Positions 8,508 to 16,845 of a stretch of 64,000 nucleotides of DNA are shown here, piece after piece. Position 1 is the first letter of the stretch, and each line of letters begins with the position of its first letter. The translations under genes and the position numbers were made by a program. Where the stretch lies: NCBI GenBank assembly GCA_963844575.1, contig CAWJOU010000005.1:3534001-3598000 (forward strand), in the 5' to 3' direction. Below the pieces are notes generated by a model. That model was not told the origin of the DNA and did no database searches. It saw nothing but the letters and a program-made list of their open reading frames with translations. The stretch is from DASZUK01 sp963844575. Its GTDB lineage: Bacteria > Actinomycetota > Acidimicrobiia > Acidimicrobiales > RAAP-2.

Positions 8508-8576
8508 GACATCAAAGCGGACGAGCCTCCGTCAGACCCAGGCCGGTTCACCTTCGTGCTCTTGGTCGAACGTGAA

Positions 8577-8597
8577 GGTTGGTGCGGTGGTCGTCTT
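8577..8597 (-). repeat. IS256 right terminal inverted repeat
   Basis: GGTTGGTGCGGTGGTCGTCTT is the inverse of 621-641 with one mismatch. It was separated from the transposase gene by the IS3-type element. Confidence 0.75.
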
Positions 8598-8599
8598 TC

Positions 8600-9184
8600 T
8601 CGGGGGACCCTCAGGCGGGCCCATCCCTCGTACACCACTCTGGCGGACTCAACTCACCCCGCTTCGACCCGGCCTCTCGACCGGACCCGGGGGCTTCACT
8701 ACCGGGGACCCTGGCGTCTCCCCGGACCGGACTTGCACCGGCTGGCTATCGAGAGCTTGCGCTCGGTTACGTCATGACCGCTCCTTTGCGCTCAGGCGTC
8801 CCCGAGCTGCTGGACGCACGTGGATCGAGGCTAAGACAGCCTTGGCGCTCGTGATCCCTCTGGTTCTGGACAAGCACATTCAATAGCCAATATTTGGGGT
8901 TCGACGAACCCTGGATCAAGCATCCTCCCAGTTCAAGGTGGTGACGAGCCCTCCCGGTGGTCGGCACAGACCAGGTCTGGAGAAGGTTCGGGGGTCCCGT
9001 TGGGGGAACTTCGGAGGAGCGTGGGGGAACCAAACGGCCGCGCGACGCGGCGGCCGAACGGCATCGTGGCGCCGGTGTTCCCGGGGCTAACCATGCGCCC
9101 AGGTGCTGGCGCACGGCGGCCGAGTGCAGGCCCCGCCAACTCCCGTCGGGGACCATGACCTTGGTGTTGAGCATCCGGTGAACG
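8600..9184. other. No supported gene; possibly leftover non-coding end of an element
   Basis: Several overlapping frames are open but none has a convincing start or family signature. The part around 8720-8870 has an unusual composition and a run of short imperfect repeats (CTTGCACCGG, GCTTGCGCTC) reminiscent of untranslated insertion-sequence ends, but I cannot name a family. An AT-rich stretch with CCAATATTTGG lies at 8887-8897. Confidence 0.35.
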
Positions 9185-9691
9185 TCAACGAAGGATTTCG
9201 ACGAGGAAAACCCATGCATTGACCGAGGCGGCGACGAAGGTCAACACGGTGCCGGCAAGGATCCAGTACAACCCACCCCCTGAGCCGGCAAGCAGGCTGC
9301 AGCCTCCTCCCACGAAGGCAAGTGCGGGGAATAGGAGAATCGGAAGGCTCCCGAGCGTCCAGCTGAGTGGGTCTCCCTCACTCCGCTTCCCCACCGAAAC
9401 CCAGATGGCCTGAGTCGCAACGACGGCACCGGTCGCCAGGATCTCCACGCCGAGAGCTCGATTGGACTGACCGGGCGCCAGGCCGAAACTGCACACCACC
9501 AAGACGCTCAGCAACGTCCCGAGCGTCCCGGCCGCCCTTCCGGGCAAGTGGCGGTGCTGAAGGATCTGCTTGAGGTTGATTGAGATGGTTACGAAGAGCA
9601 GCCCAAGAAGAGCCGCCGAAGCCCCCACGGCGGCAACGAAGAACTCATGCCAATCGGCCGGCGCGTATCCGCTCACGCCCCAGTTTGTCAT
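9185..9691 (-). CDS. Small integral membrane protein of unknown function
   Basis: The start at 9691 (MTNWGVSGYAPADWHEFF) is preferred because the 25 residues upstream lack family character; 168 residues result. DWHEFFVAAVGASAALLGLLFVTISINL forms the first membrane helix after an amphipathic start. Three more hydrophobic segments follow (TLLSVLVVCSFGLAP, LPILLFPALAFVGGGCSLLA, LYWILAGTVLTFVAASVNAWVFL). This four-helix pattern with a GASAALLGLLFV motif is common in uncharacterised actinobacterial proteins; no catalytic residue stands out. It has no obvious operon partner. Confidence 0.6.
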   Translation of the reverse strand: MTNWGVSGYAPADWHEFFVAAVGASAALLGLLFVTISINLKQILQHRHLPGRAAGTLGTLLSVLVVCSFGLAPGQSNRALGVEILATGAVVATQAIWVSVGKRSEGDPLSWTLGSLPILLFPALAFVGGGCSLLAGSGGGLYWILAGTVLTFVAASVNAWVFLVEILR

Positions 9692-9829
9692 TGTGATCGG
9701 AACCGGGGCTTGTTGCGCCTTTCCGATGGCAAGGGGCGCCGAGAACGCCTTTACTGACACCGCCACCCTGGCACGTCACCCGATGTTGACCTGGTGGTCG
9801 TGACCGCGAACGTCCCGGTCCATGTCGAG

Positions 9830-10099
9830 CTACGTCCCCCTGAAAAAGGGCCGGTCGACCTGAGCATCGGCGGACGCCGAGTACGACCGGCCGACAACCT
9901 CCAGTGCCGTGCTCGCGCTGGCCAGGCCACCTGACCCGCACCCGACCAGTACGGCCGGGACGATGAGGACCGCCAGCCAGCATGCTCGCCGACCGGCCCG
10001 ACGAGGTGACCGGCGCCACCGGCGCCACCGGCGCCACCGGCGCCTCGGTGTGAGGTGCTTCGACATGGAACGTGCGGCATTCTTCAGGTCATCCGTCAT
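9830..10099 (-). CDS. Putative small lipoprotein with WRR repeats
   Basis: 89 residues; the ATG overlaps the stop of the upstream gene (ATGA) and follows GGGAGG at proper distance, which supports translation. A very basic N-terminal region contains three tandem Trp-Arg-Arg units encoded by a 9-bp repeat. It is followed by a hydrophobic stretch (LAVLIVPAVLVGCGSGG) ending in a lipobox-like LVGC. The mature part is only about 35 residues. Function is unknown. The basic region before the hydrophobic stretch is unusually long for a type II signal peptide, so a longer cytoplasmic role or a later start is possible. Confidence 0.5.
   Translation of the reverse strand: MTDDLKNAARSMSKHLTPRRRWRRWRRWRRSPRRAGRRACWLAVLIVPAVLVGCGSGGLASASTALEVVGRSYSASADAQVDRPFFRGT
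10012..10047 (+). repeat. 9-bp tandem repeat GGCGCCACC
   Basis: Three exact copies (10012, 10021, 10030) and one diverged copy (10039, GGCGCCTCG). It lies inside the lipoprotein gene and encodes Arg-Arg-Trp units; copy number may vary between strains. Confidence 0.85.
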
Positions 10100-10386
10100 T
10101 TCACGCCTCCCGTGCGCGTGAGCTCTCCTCGGAATGTGTTGCCACCGATGCGAACGCCACAGCCATCGGTCCCGACGCTGAACCGTGCGACCTGGCTGTG
10201 GCTCTCGAACGAGAGCGGTTGCAGGCCCGGACGATCGAGGTGTGGCGCGGTCACGAATGGTTCGACGGGTCGATCGGGTGTCAGCGGGTTGCCGGTATGG
10301 AAGACGATCACCAGTGACGATCCGTCATCGAGATGGGCGTCGAAGAAGTTGACCCGCGAGCTGACGGTACGTAGGTCGTTGACCAT
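10096..10386 (-). CDS. Short lipocalin-like (CrtC/AttH-type) domain protein or remnant
   Basis: 96 residues after a strong AAAGGAGGG site. The segment VNFFDAHLDDGSSLVIVFHTGNP, followed later by GTDGCGVRIGGNTFRGELTR, resembles the paired strands of the CrtC/AttH lipocalin-like family (carotenoid 1,2-hydratase relatives), which are normally 300-400 residues. Only part of one domain is present, so this is either a shortened paralogue or a remnant that kept its start. It is the first gene of a two-gene unit with the small lipoprotein. A TetR-type operator candidate lies 19 bp upstream of its start. Confidence 0.45.
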   Translation of the reverse strand: MVNDLRTVSSRVNFFDAHLDDGSSLVIVFHTGNPLTPDRPVEPFVTAPHLDRPGLQPLSFESHSQVARFSVGTDGCGVRIGGNTFRGELTRTGGVK

Positions 10387-10404
10387 GACGGCCCTCCTTT
10401 AGTC

Positions 10405-10422
10405 AAAGGAACATTCATTTAT
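10405..10422. promoter_or_regulatory. Candidate TetR operator, copy 1
   Basis: AAAGGAACATTCATTTAT, 19 bp upstream of the start at 10386. It resembles the two candidate operators between the MFS and TetR genes at 13549 and 13591 (shared GGAAYRTTC followed by a T-rich tail). Confidence 0.45.
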
Positions 10423-10511
10423 CGCGGGAGACGATGGCTTCGGCCCGTCCCTCCCTGGCGGACGGGGTCAGGATTCGGCCCGAGGCGCTGGGACGCCCCG
10501 GACGTGCACGG

Positions 10512-11990
10512 TCAGGTCCGCCACTCGGCGTGACTCGACCCCCGTGGGACCAGGATCGGGTCGGGCCATCTGGGTCGGGTCCGTGAGAAGTGCACCGGCG
10601 GAGCGAGCATGTGGACATCACCGAGCGGGCTCGGGGCGTCGTAGGCGAGAGGCTCGCGAAGGCTGTGTTCGTCGTCGGAGCCGGCGTCATGAGGGTCGAC
10701 GAGACCGAGCGATCCGCACCACATGGCCGTCCTCGTCAGGTCGACGGTGACGTGCCACGAGCCACCCTCGACGGCCCGCTTGACCAGCGCGGCGGTGGCC
10801 CCGACGGCACCCAGGTAGCCGGTGATGTAGTCGTTGATCAGCCCGGTGACGGGGAGCTTGGGCTCCGCGTCACTGCCTTCGGTGGTCATCAGACCCGAGG
10901 CGGCCGAGCCGTTCATGTCGAAGCCCCCGCGTTGCGCCCACGGGCCGGTCGACCCGTAGCAGGTGACCGACACGTACACGAGACCCGGGTGCCGTTCGGC
11001 CAGTTGTCGATGTTCGAGTCCTCGACGCTCGAGCGATCCGCCGCGGTGGTTGTTGACCACGATGTCGGCACTTGCCAGCAGTGCGGCCGCTCGCTCTTGG
11101 CCGAGCGAGCTGTCGAGGTCGACGTACGTGCTGCGGGATCCGACGTTGGCCTCGACGTAGATGAAGTCGTGCTCGTAGTCGTTGGGACGGGTGGCGCAGA
11201 GAACGTCTGCGCCCTGCTCGGCGAGCGTCCGGCCGACGGTAGGGCCGGCGACGGCGTGGGTGAACGACAAGACCCGTATCCCGTCGAAGGGTCGATCGGC
11301 GGTCCCGAACTCCCGGATGGGCGCGTCGCCGATGCGTTCGAGGCCAATGACCGGCTGATCGGCGAGGTACGCCCCCTGCGGGTGGGCGACCCATTCATCG
11401 GGAGTCCGCACCACGCAAGCCGGTAGGCCGGAGGCGTTGGCCGCCTCCTCCAGGTCGAGGGCGTCCCACCGGGCGATGGCTGCGGCGACCTTGGTCGGGT
11501 CGGGGGGCACATCCAAGAAGCGGCACCACCGGGCGACCTGGTGCGGGTAGACGCCCGAAGCCATGATCCAGTGGCCGTCGGCCGTGCGATAGGGCTGGAC
11601 CAGGAACGGGTTGTCCAGTACCAGCGGGTACGGTGCCGGCCCGCCACCGAGGGTCGGGTGCCAGAAGGCGGCGGGGTTGATGGCATGGACCGCCTGGCGG
11701 AGGTCCAGCTCGAGGTCCTGCGCCGGACCGCCCCGCTGGCGGTGGAAGGCCACCGCCGTCACCGCCGCCGCCACGAGAGGGATCCCGATGCAGGCTCCGA
11801 GACGGTGGGCCGACGCCACGATCGGGTCCTCCCCGGCGAAGGACACGGACCCCCCGGCGGCCGCGCTGGACAGCCCGACCTCGGAGAGGAGCGCATCGAG
11901 CGCGACCAGGGGATCGAAGGCCGCTTCCCCGCTTCCCGGGCGGCGAGGACGCAGCGCCGGGGTTGCCTGGTGAGGAAGGGTCGGGTTCAT
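10512..11990 (-). CDS. CaiB/BaiF (family III) CoA-transferase, tandem or rearranged architecture
   Basis: 492 residues; the ATG overlaps the MFS stop (ATGA). The family's first-domain motif FDGIRVLSFTHAVAGPTVGRTLAEQGADVL, normally at the N-terminus, lies at about residue 255. It is followed by ASADIVVNNHRGGSLERRGLEH and LVYVSVTCYGSTGPWAQRGGFD, both typical. The first 250 residues contain a separate CaiB-like block (SAHRLGACIGIPLVAAAV, QDLELDLRQAVHAINP, NPFLVQPYRTADGHWIM). The protein thus looks like two partial CaiB modules in non-standard order. Family members move CoA between carboxylic acids; the substrate is unknown. Co-transcription with an exporter under TetR control suggests use of an imported or toxic acid. 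Confidence 0.8.
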   Translation of the reverse strand: MNPTLPHQATPALRPRRPGSGEAAFDPLVALDALLSEVGLSSAAAGGSVSFAGEDPIVASAHRLGACIGIPLVAAAVTAVAFHRQRGGPAQDLELDLRQAVHAINPAAFWHPTLGGGPAPYPLVLDNPFLVQPYRTADGHWIMASGVYPHQVARWCRFLDVPPDPTKVAAAIARWDALDLEEAANASGLPACVVRTPDEWVAHPQGAYLADQPVIGLERIGDAPIREFGTADRPFDGIRVLSFTHAVAGPTVGRTLAEQGADVLCATRPNDYEHDFIYVEANVGSRSTYVDLDSSLGQERAAALLASADIVVNNHRGGSLERRGLEHRQLAERHPGLVYVSVTCYGSTGPWAQRGGFDMNGSAASGLMTTEGSDAEPKLPVTGLINDYITGYLGAVGATAALVKRAVEGGSWHVTVDLTRTAMWCGSLGLVDPHDAGSDDEHSLREPLAYDAPSPLGDVHMLAPPVHFSRTRPRWPDPILVPRGSSHAEWRT

Positions 11991-13531
11991 CGGGTCACCA
12001 CCTCGGGGACCGGTGCCAGCGGCCGCTGGGCGTCGGCGCGTCGACGGGCCCGGGCGTCGCTCTTCAAGAGGACGGCCACGCTGACGGCGGCGAGCGATCG
12101 CCGCGCCGGCCGCGTAGAGCAGGCCGGTGTGGATGCCGTCGACGAAGGCTTGGCGGGCGTGGGCGCCGGTCGACCCACCGGCATGGATGGCGACGGCGAA
12201 GGATGCCCGGGCCTGGTCGACGACGGAGGCCGGGGCACCGGGGAGGTGGAGGCTGGAGCGGTAGGTGGCAGTGACCACGCTGCCGATGACCGCCGTGCCG
12301 AGCGCCCCGCCCACCTCCCGGGACAGGTCGTTCAGCGCCGATCCCACCCCCTGCTGGGCCTGGGGCAGCGCCTCGGTGATGGCCGCGGTGGCGGGGGTCA
12401 TGGCCGCCCCCATGCCGATGCCGAGGGGGACGAGGCCGGCCAGGATCAGCCAGTACGACGTGTCGGTCCCCACCCGCGAGATGACGACGAGCCCGACGGC
12501 GCACGAGAACCAGACCGCTGACACAGACCGCCCGGGCACCGAACCGTGCCGCCAGTCCCGACGTGAGCCGGGCCGCCGGCATCATCGTCGCCGAGAGCGG
12601 GAGGACGGCCAGGGCGGCGACGAGCGGGCTGTAGCCCCGGACACCCTCGAGGTACTGCAGGGACACGAAGGTGAACCCGAAGAAGGCGAAGAACTGGATG
12701 CAGATCGACAGACTGCCGGCCGAGAGCTTGCGGTTGGCGAACAGGCGGGGGTCCAAGAGGGGGTGGTGCCGGCGCCGCTCGAAGAGCACGAAGCCGACCA
12801 GCGCGGCCAGACCCGCCCGCCAGTCCGCCGAGGGTGCGGGCGCTCAGCCAGCCGGCGTCGGGCGCCTCGATGATGCTGAAGACCAAGGCGACCAGCCCGA
12901 CGGTGGCGAGCAGGGCGCCGCCCTTGTCGAGCGCCGGCGCGTCCGGCTGGGATGACTCGGGGACGAAGCGGAGGGTGCCGGCCAGGGCGACCAGGGCAAG
13001 GACCACGTTGACGGCGAAGGCGGCCCGCCAGGAGAACCAGTGGAGGAGGACGCCGCAGCAGAGCAGTCCCAAGATGGCGCTTCCCCCGGCGACGGCGGCC
13101 CAGATCCCGACGGCCTTGGTGCGCTCGGCGGGAGGGAACGTGCCGGTGATGGTGGACAACGTGGCCGGCATCACGAAGGCCGCACCGAGCCCGATGAGGC
13201 CGCGGAGGACGATCAGCTCGTTGGCCGAGGAGACGGCCATGGCCGCCGCCGACGCGGCCCCGAAGACGACCAGGCCGCCGATGAGCGCCTTGCGGCGGCC
13301 GTAGCGGTCGCCCAGGGCCCCGGCCGGGAGCAGCAGGACGGAGAAGACCAGCAGGTAGGCGTCGATGATCCATTCGAGCTGGGTCTGGTTGGCGTGGGTG
13401 CTGCGGACCAGGTCGGGGATGGCGACGTTCAGCGACGCCATGGCCGCCGAGACCGCCCCGAGGGCGATGCAGACGACGGTGGTGACCATCGAGAGGTTGA
13501 CCGGTTGGCGGGATCGGACTGTAAGGCGCAT
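11987..13531 (-). pseudogene. MFS drug exporter (DHA2/EmrB-type), three frameshifts
   Basis: ATG 13531 begins a normal DHA2 exporter: ASLNVAIPDLVRSTHANQTQLEWIIDAYLL (helix 1 region), GALGDRYGRRKALIGG (motif A), RGLIGLGAAFVMPATLSTITGTFPPAER (motif C region). The frame then shifts near 12820, 12520 and 12110. The pieces (LFERRRHHPLLDPRLFANRKL; GLVVISRVGTDTSYWLILAGLVPLGIGMG; SVAVLLKSDARARRRADAQRP) line up in order as one protein of about 500 residues with 14 helices. All three breaks are single-base. Either the gene is dead or the sequence has indels here; the downstream CoA-transferase overlaps its stop and looks intact. Confidence 0.85.
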
Positions 13532-13548
13532 GGTCACCTACCTATAAC

Positions 13549-13566
13549 GAAGGAACGTTCTGTTTT
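13549..13566. promoter_or_regulatory. Candidate TetR operator, copy 2
   Basis: GAAGGAACGTTCTGTTTT with the perfect 8-bp palindrome GAACGTTC, 18 bp upstream of the MFS start in the divergent MFS/TetR promoter region. Confidence 0.55.
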
Positions 13567-13590
13567 TAACAAGGACTGATCCAGCTGTCA

Positions 13591-13610
13591 AGAGGGAATA
13601 TTCGTTTTAT
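13591..13610. promoter_or_regulatory. Candidate TetR operator, copy 3
   Basis: AGAGGGAATATTCGTTTTAT with the palindrome GAATATTC, 19 bp upstream of the TetR start. Two sites in one divergent region suggest autoregulation together with exporter control. Confidence 0.55.
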
Positions 13611-13628
13611 TTGTGGTAGGGTCGGGGC

Positions 13629-14245
13629 ATGCCCAAGATCACGGACGAGCGGCGGGAGGCCCGCCGGGAGCAGGTGCTCGAGGCAGCGCGGGCCTGTCTG
13701 GAGGAGCACGGCCTCGAGGCGGTGTCGATGGAGATGATCATCGCCCGGTCCGGCCTCTCGACCGGTGCCGTCTACGGCTACTTCAAGAGGCAAGGGCGAG
13801 ACTCATCAACGCGGTCGTGACCGAGGGAACGGCGGCCATGGCCGAGGACCTGGCTCCGGTCCTCACGAACCCCGAGCCGCCGCCGCTCCCCGAGCTCATC
13901 GGTCAGGTACTCCGCACCGCCGTGGCGTTCGGCCGCAGCAAGGGCGACATCGATCGCCTGCTGGTGTCGCTCCACGGATGGAGCCACACCCAGAGCGATC
14001 CCGAGCTCAAGGAGGCCACCCGAGCCTCCTACGCCGGTCTGCGCCAGCTGTTCGCCGACGCGGTGCGACGGTGGCAGGACGCCGGGACCTTCGACGCCGC
14101 GGCAGACCCCGAAGGAGTGGCGGAGTTGCTGACGTCGATCACCCTCGGGTTCGTCGCCCAGCGGGCATTGGCCGGATCAGCCGACGTGTCGGCGCACGTG
14201 GCCGCGCTGGAGACGCTGACGGACCGAGCGCAAGCCCTCCGCTGA
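13629..14245 (+). pseudogene. TetR-family regulator, frameshifted
   Basis: The N-terminal HTH is clear: RREQVLEAARACLEEHGLEAVSMEMIIARSGLSTGAVYGYFK. Immediately after YFK, near 13785-13800, the frame is lost (KRQGRDSS instead of a K-x-R-L-I type continuation). The rest follows in another frame: LINAVVTEGTAAMAEDLAPV through DRAQALR, an all-helical ligand domain. One missing or two extra bases in the G-rich AAGAGGCAAGGGCG stretch would explain it. Repaired length is about 205 residues, normal for TetR. It is divergent from the MFS/CoA-transferase operon and is its likely repressor. Confidence 0.85.
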
Positions 14246-14464
14246 GCGAACGCCGGGCTCGACGCCACCTTGCCGACGCGTTTTCAGAAGCCAGGGTTAA
14301 CTTTGACACAGGGGAACTTTTGGGGGAGCCATCAGACGAACGCCTTCTGAAGCACCGGCGTCGAGTGATCAGTGGACGGTCGGCGACATCTGCGCAACAC
14401 AGCCATACGCGCAGAGGAGCGTGGAGGGGGACGAGCCCTGGGCCCCGACCTCGCTGGCGATCTA

Positions 14465-15703
14465 GTGTCGTGAGTCGCTGATTCGATACTTAAGTGCCAG
14501 AGCTGGTGTTGCCCGCCGCGGCGGCGGAGACCCGCTCGCAGTAACGAGCGAGCGCGGCGAGGATCTGGTCGGCGGTCTTGACCCAGACATAGGGACGTGG
14601 GTTCTCGTTCCAGGTTTCGATCCACTCGGTGATGTCGGCTTCGAGCGCCTTGACGCTGAGATGTGAGCCGCGACGGATCTTCTTCGTCGTCAGCTCGCCG
14701 AACCACCGTTCGACCATGTTGAGCCACGACCCCGAGGTCGGCGTGAAGTGCAGATGAAAGCGGGGATGGCGCAGCAACCACCGGTGGATCTCCGGGGTCT
14801 TGTGGGTGGCGTAGTTATCGAGGATGAGATGGACCTCGAGATCTTGGGGGACCTCGTTGTCGATGCGGACGAGGAAGCGCTTGAACTCCGTCGCCCGGTG
14901 GTGCTTGTGCAGCGAGCCGATGACCTTGCCTGATCCCATGTTCAGTGCTGCGAACAAGCTCGTGGTCCCGTGGCGCACGTAGTCGTGGCTTCGTCGCTCA
15001 GGGACCCCGGGCAGCATCGAGAAGATCGGCTGGTAGCGGTTGAGCGCCTGGATCTGACTTTTCTCGTCGACGCAGAGCACCGCGGCGCGCTCGGGGGGAT
15101 CGAGATAGAGGCCGACGACGTCGCGGACCTTCTCGACGAAGAGCGGATCAGTGGAGAGCTTGAAGCTCTCGGCCCGATGAGGCTGCAGTCCGAAGGCCCG
15201 CCAGATCCTCGAGATAGCGGTCTGGTTCATCCCGGTCGCCTTGGCCATCGACCGCGTCGACCAGTGCGTCGCGTCCTTCGGCTTCTCCTCCAAGGTCTTC
15301 ACGATCACCGCTTCGACCTGGTCGTCGGTGATCGTCCGGGTCGCTCCGGGCCGGGGTGCGTCCAAGAGTCCGTCGAGGCGTTCGGCGACGAAGCGTGAAC
15401 GCCACTTGCCGACCATGGCCCCTGAGACACCCAGCTCGGCGGCGACGATGGCATTGGTCGCCCCGGTGGCGCACCCGAGCACGATGCGGCAGCGCATGGC
15501 GAGCGCCTGGGCGCTCTTGCGCCTCGTCGCCAGTCGCTCGAGGGTCGAGCGCTCTTCGTCGGTGAGCACCAGTGCTGGTTTCGGCCGTCCCATCATTGCC
15601 ATGTCGCCTCCCATCGTCACAGGTGAACGATGGAAAGAACGCGCCGTCGAACCAGAAATTCCCGAATCGGGGATATTTCTCCCGAATCAGCGACTCAGGA
15701 CAC
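14465..15703 (-). mobile_element. IS630-family element
   Basis: Inverted ends GTGTCGTGAGTCGCTGATTCG at 14465 and, inverted, GTGTCCTGAGTCGCTGATTCG at 15703 (one mismatch) are bordered by TA dinucleotides at 14463 and 15704, as expected for TA-targeting IS630 elements. One intact transposase gene fills it. Confidence 0.88.
14490..15602 (-). CDS. IS630-family transposase
   Basis: The start at 15602 (MAMMGRPKPALVL) has GGGAGG six bases upstream; 370 residues. The N-terminal tandem HTH (RCRIVLGCATGATNAIVAAELGVSGAMVGKWRSRF; WSTRSMAKATGMNQTAISRIWRAFGL) precedes a DDE domain. That domain has AVLCVDEKSQIQAL (Asp), HLILDNYATHKTPE (Asp) and SGSWLNMVERWFGEL (Glu). All three catalytic residues and both element ends are intact, so the copy could be active. 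Confidence 0.93.
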   Translation of the reverse strand: MAMMGRPKPALVLTDEERSTLERLATRRKSAQALAMRCRIVLGCATGATNAIVAAELGVSGAMVGKWRSRFVAERLDGLLDAPRPGATRTITDDQVEAVIVKTLEEKPKDATHWSTRSMAKATGMNQTAISRIWRAFGLQPHRAESFKLSTDPLFVEKVRDVVGLYLDPPERAAVLCVDEKSQIQALNRYQPIFSMLPGVPERRSHDYVRHGTTSLFAALNMGSGKVIGSLHKHHRATEFKRFLVRIDNEVPQDLEVHLILDNYATHKTPEIHRWLLRHPRFHLHFTPTSGSWLNMVERWFGELTTKKIRRGSHLSVKALEADITEWIETWNENPRPYVWVKTADQILAALARYCERVSAAAAGNTSSGT

Positions 15704-15706
15704 TAG

Positions 15707-16743
15707 ATGATTAATTCCAAGGGGTCAGTGGTCATAGGCGAGCAGCGACCGGTGGGGCCGGGCACCGACGCGGTCGTTGTGCCAGATGACTGCGGTCAGG
15801 GCGAGCAGGCGTTGCAGCACCCGTACGACGACTCCGGCCTTCGTTCGGCCGCCATGGCGCTCGAGGTCGAGCTGGCCCTTCAAGGTGTCGTTGACCGACT
15901 CGATGACCTGGCGAAGGGGTTTCAAGAACCGGGCGCCCGGACGCTGGTCTTCGCCCCGCATGGCCGGTCGGAGCAAGGTGGCACCGTGATCGGCCAAGAA
16001 GGTCTCGAGCTCGGCGCTGCGGTACCCCTTGTCGGCCAAGACGACCTGGCCGGGGTGGTCATCGAGCAGCTCGGGCTCGATTTCCAAGAGGTCCCGGAGT
16101 ACCTCGCGCTCGTCGAGCTTGGGGTTCGAGAGGGCGAAGGTGATCGGCAGCCCGCCCGGCGTCGTGACCAGGTGGAGCCGGAGGCCCCAGAAGTAGCGGG
16201 AGTGACTGGCGCAGTACCCGTAGTCGGCGAAGCCGGACAGCTCGCTGCGCTTGGCCGTCTCCCGAGACCGCCCGCACTCGACGGGGGTGGAGTCCACCAT
16301 CCAGAGGTCGTCGGACCACAACGTCGTCTGGCGGGCCACCGTCCGGATGAGGGCCTGGAGTTGCCCGGCGGCGGCCCGGAGGCGCTTGTTGTAGCCGGAC
16401 TGGTTGGGCACGTAGGGGAACAGGTGCCAAAGGTGCGCCTTGGCGAAGCGGAGGAACCGGGTTTCGGAGCTGAAGCCCAACAGGGCCTGGACGACCGACA
16501 GCGTGACGAGCTCGGCGTCGGAGAGCTTCGGGGCGATCCCGACGACCGGTCGGTATCGGGCCAGCTCGGGATGGGTCTTCAACTCGTCGTCGACATGCAC
16601 GTAGAGTGCCGTGCAAAGGGTGTCCAGATCGGCGTCCATGAGACCTCCAAGGTCGGAATGGCTTTGAGCAACGCCGATCTTGGACACCTTTTTCGCGCCG
16701 GTGGTGGACCGCTGCGCAGCAGCGATCCCTTGGAATCACTCGT
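15707..16743 (-). mobile_element. IS982-family element next to the IS630 end
   Basis: Imperfect inverted ends share ATTCCAAGGG and TC (15714-15725 on the left, 16725-16736 inverted on the right), extending outwards as A-Y-GA-K-T-R. CTAG borders both sides (15703-15706 and 16744-16747). The left border coincides with the IS630 end, so this element landed at, or was inserted beside, the IS630 target. Exact outer limits are uncertain by a few bases. Confidence 0.7.
15725..16639 (-). CDS. IS982-family transposase
   Basis: Start at 16639 (MDADLDTLCTALYVHVDDEL) with GGAGG five bases upstream; 304 residues. Typical IS982 sequence: LSDAELVTLSVVQALLGF, then HLFPYVPNQSGYNKRLR. The DDE part follows with LWMVDSTPVECGRSRETAKRS (Asp), SHSRYFWGLRLHLVTTPGGLP, VVLADKGYRSAELE (Asp) and RQVIESVNDTLKGQLDLERHGG (Glu). 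It appears intact. Confidence 0.93.
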   Translation of the reverse strand: MDADLDTLCTALYVHVDDELKTHPELARYRPVVGIAPKLSDAELVTLSVVQALLGFSSETRFLRFAKAHLWHLFPYVPNQSGYNKRLRAAAGQLQALIRTVARQTTLWSDDLWMVDSTPVECGRSRETAKRSELSGFADYGYCASHSRYFWGLRLHLVTTPGGLPITFALSNPKLDEREVLRDLLEIEPELLDDHPGQVVLADKGYRSAELETFLADHGATLLRPAMRGEDQRPGARFLKPLRQVIESVNDTLKGQLDLERHGGRTKAGVVVRVLQRLLALTAVIWHNDRVGARPHRSLLAYDH

Positions 16744-16845
16744 CTAGATCTTGGCGGATATCAAATGGCTCAAATCGGAGTAGCGTGATCTTGGCTCAGC
16801 TTGAGTCGTAGCTCCTCCGCTCACGGGGGAAGATCGGCGGTCCCG

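Larger units (their letters stand above)
7198..8550 (+). mobile_element. IS3-family element in the IS256 leader (1353 bp)
   Basis: Terminal inverted repeats begin TGAATCGGCCTGGG at 7198 and TGAACCGGCCTGGG on the opposite strand at 8550, both continuing to CGGAGGCTC (28 bp with mismatches). CCT is present on both sides (7195-7197 and 8551-8553) as a 3-bp target duplication. It holds orfA and orfB on the plus strand and differs in sequence from the element at 2308-3706, so it is a separate arrival. Confidence 0.9.
619..8599 (-). mobile_element. IS256-family element, split and invaded by at least three other elements
   Basis: The two halves of one minus-strand IS256/Mutator transposase lie at 6416-7185 (N part) and 651-1134 (C part). 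Terminal inverted repeats are visible: AAGACGACCACCGC at 621 on the left and its inverse at 8584-8597 on the right, extending to about 21 bp with one mismatch. Between them lie an IS1595 fragment plus a RIT element (1135-6415) and an IS3-type element (7198-8550). The duplicated flank TGGGTC occurs at 1129-1134 and 6416-6421, marking the point where the transposase gene was split. No clear target duplication was found around the outer ends. The element cannot transpose on its own. Confidence 0.85.

Noticed and set aside
8767..9219. 150-codon minus-strand frame as a gene
   Set aside because: No ribosome site, no recognised motif, and it overlaps the end of the membrane-protein gene at 9185.
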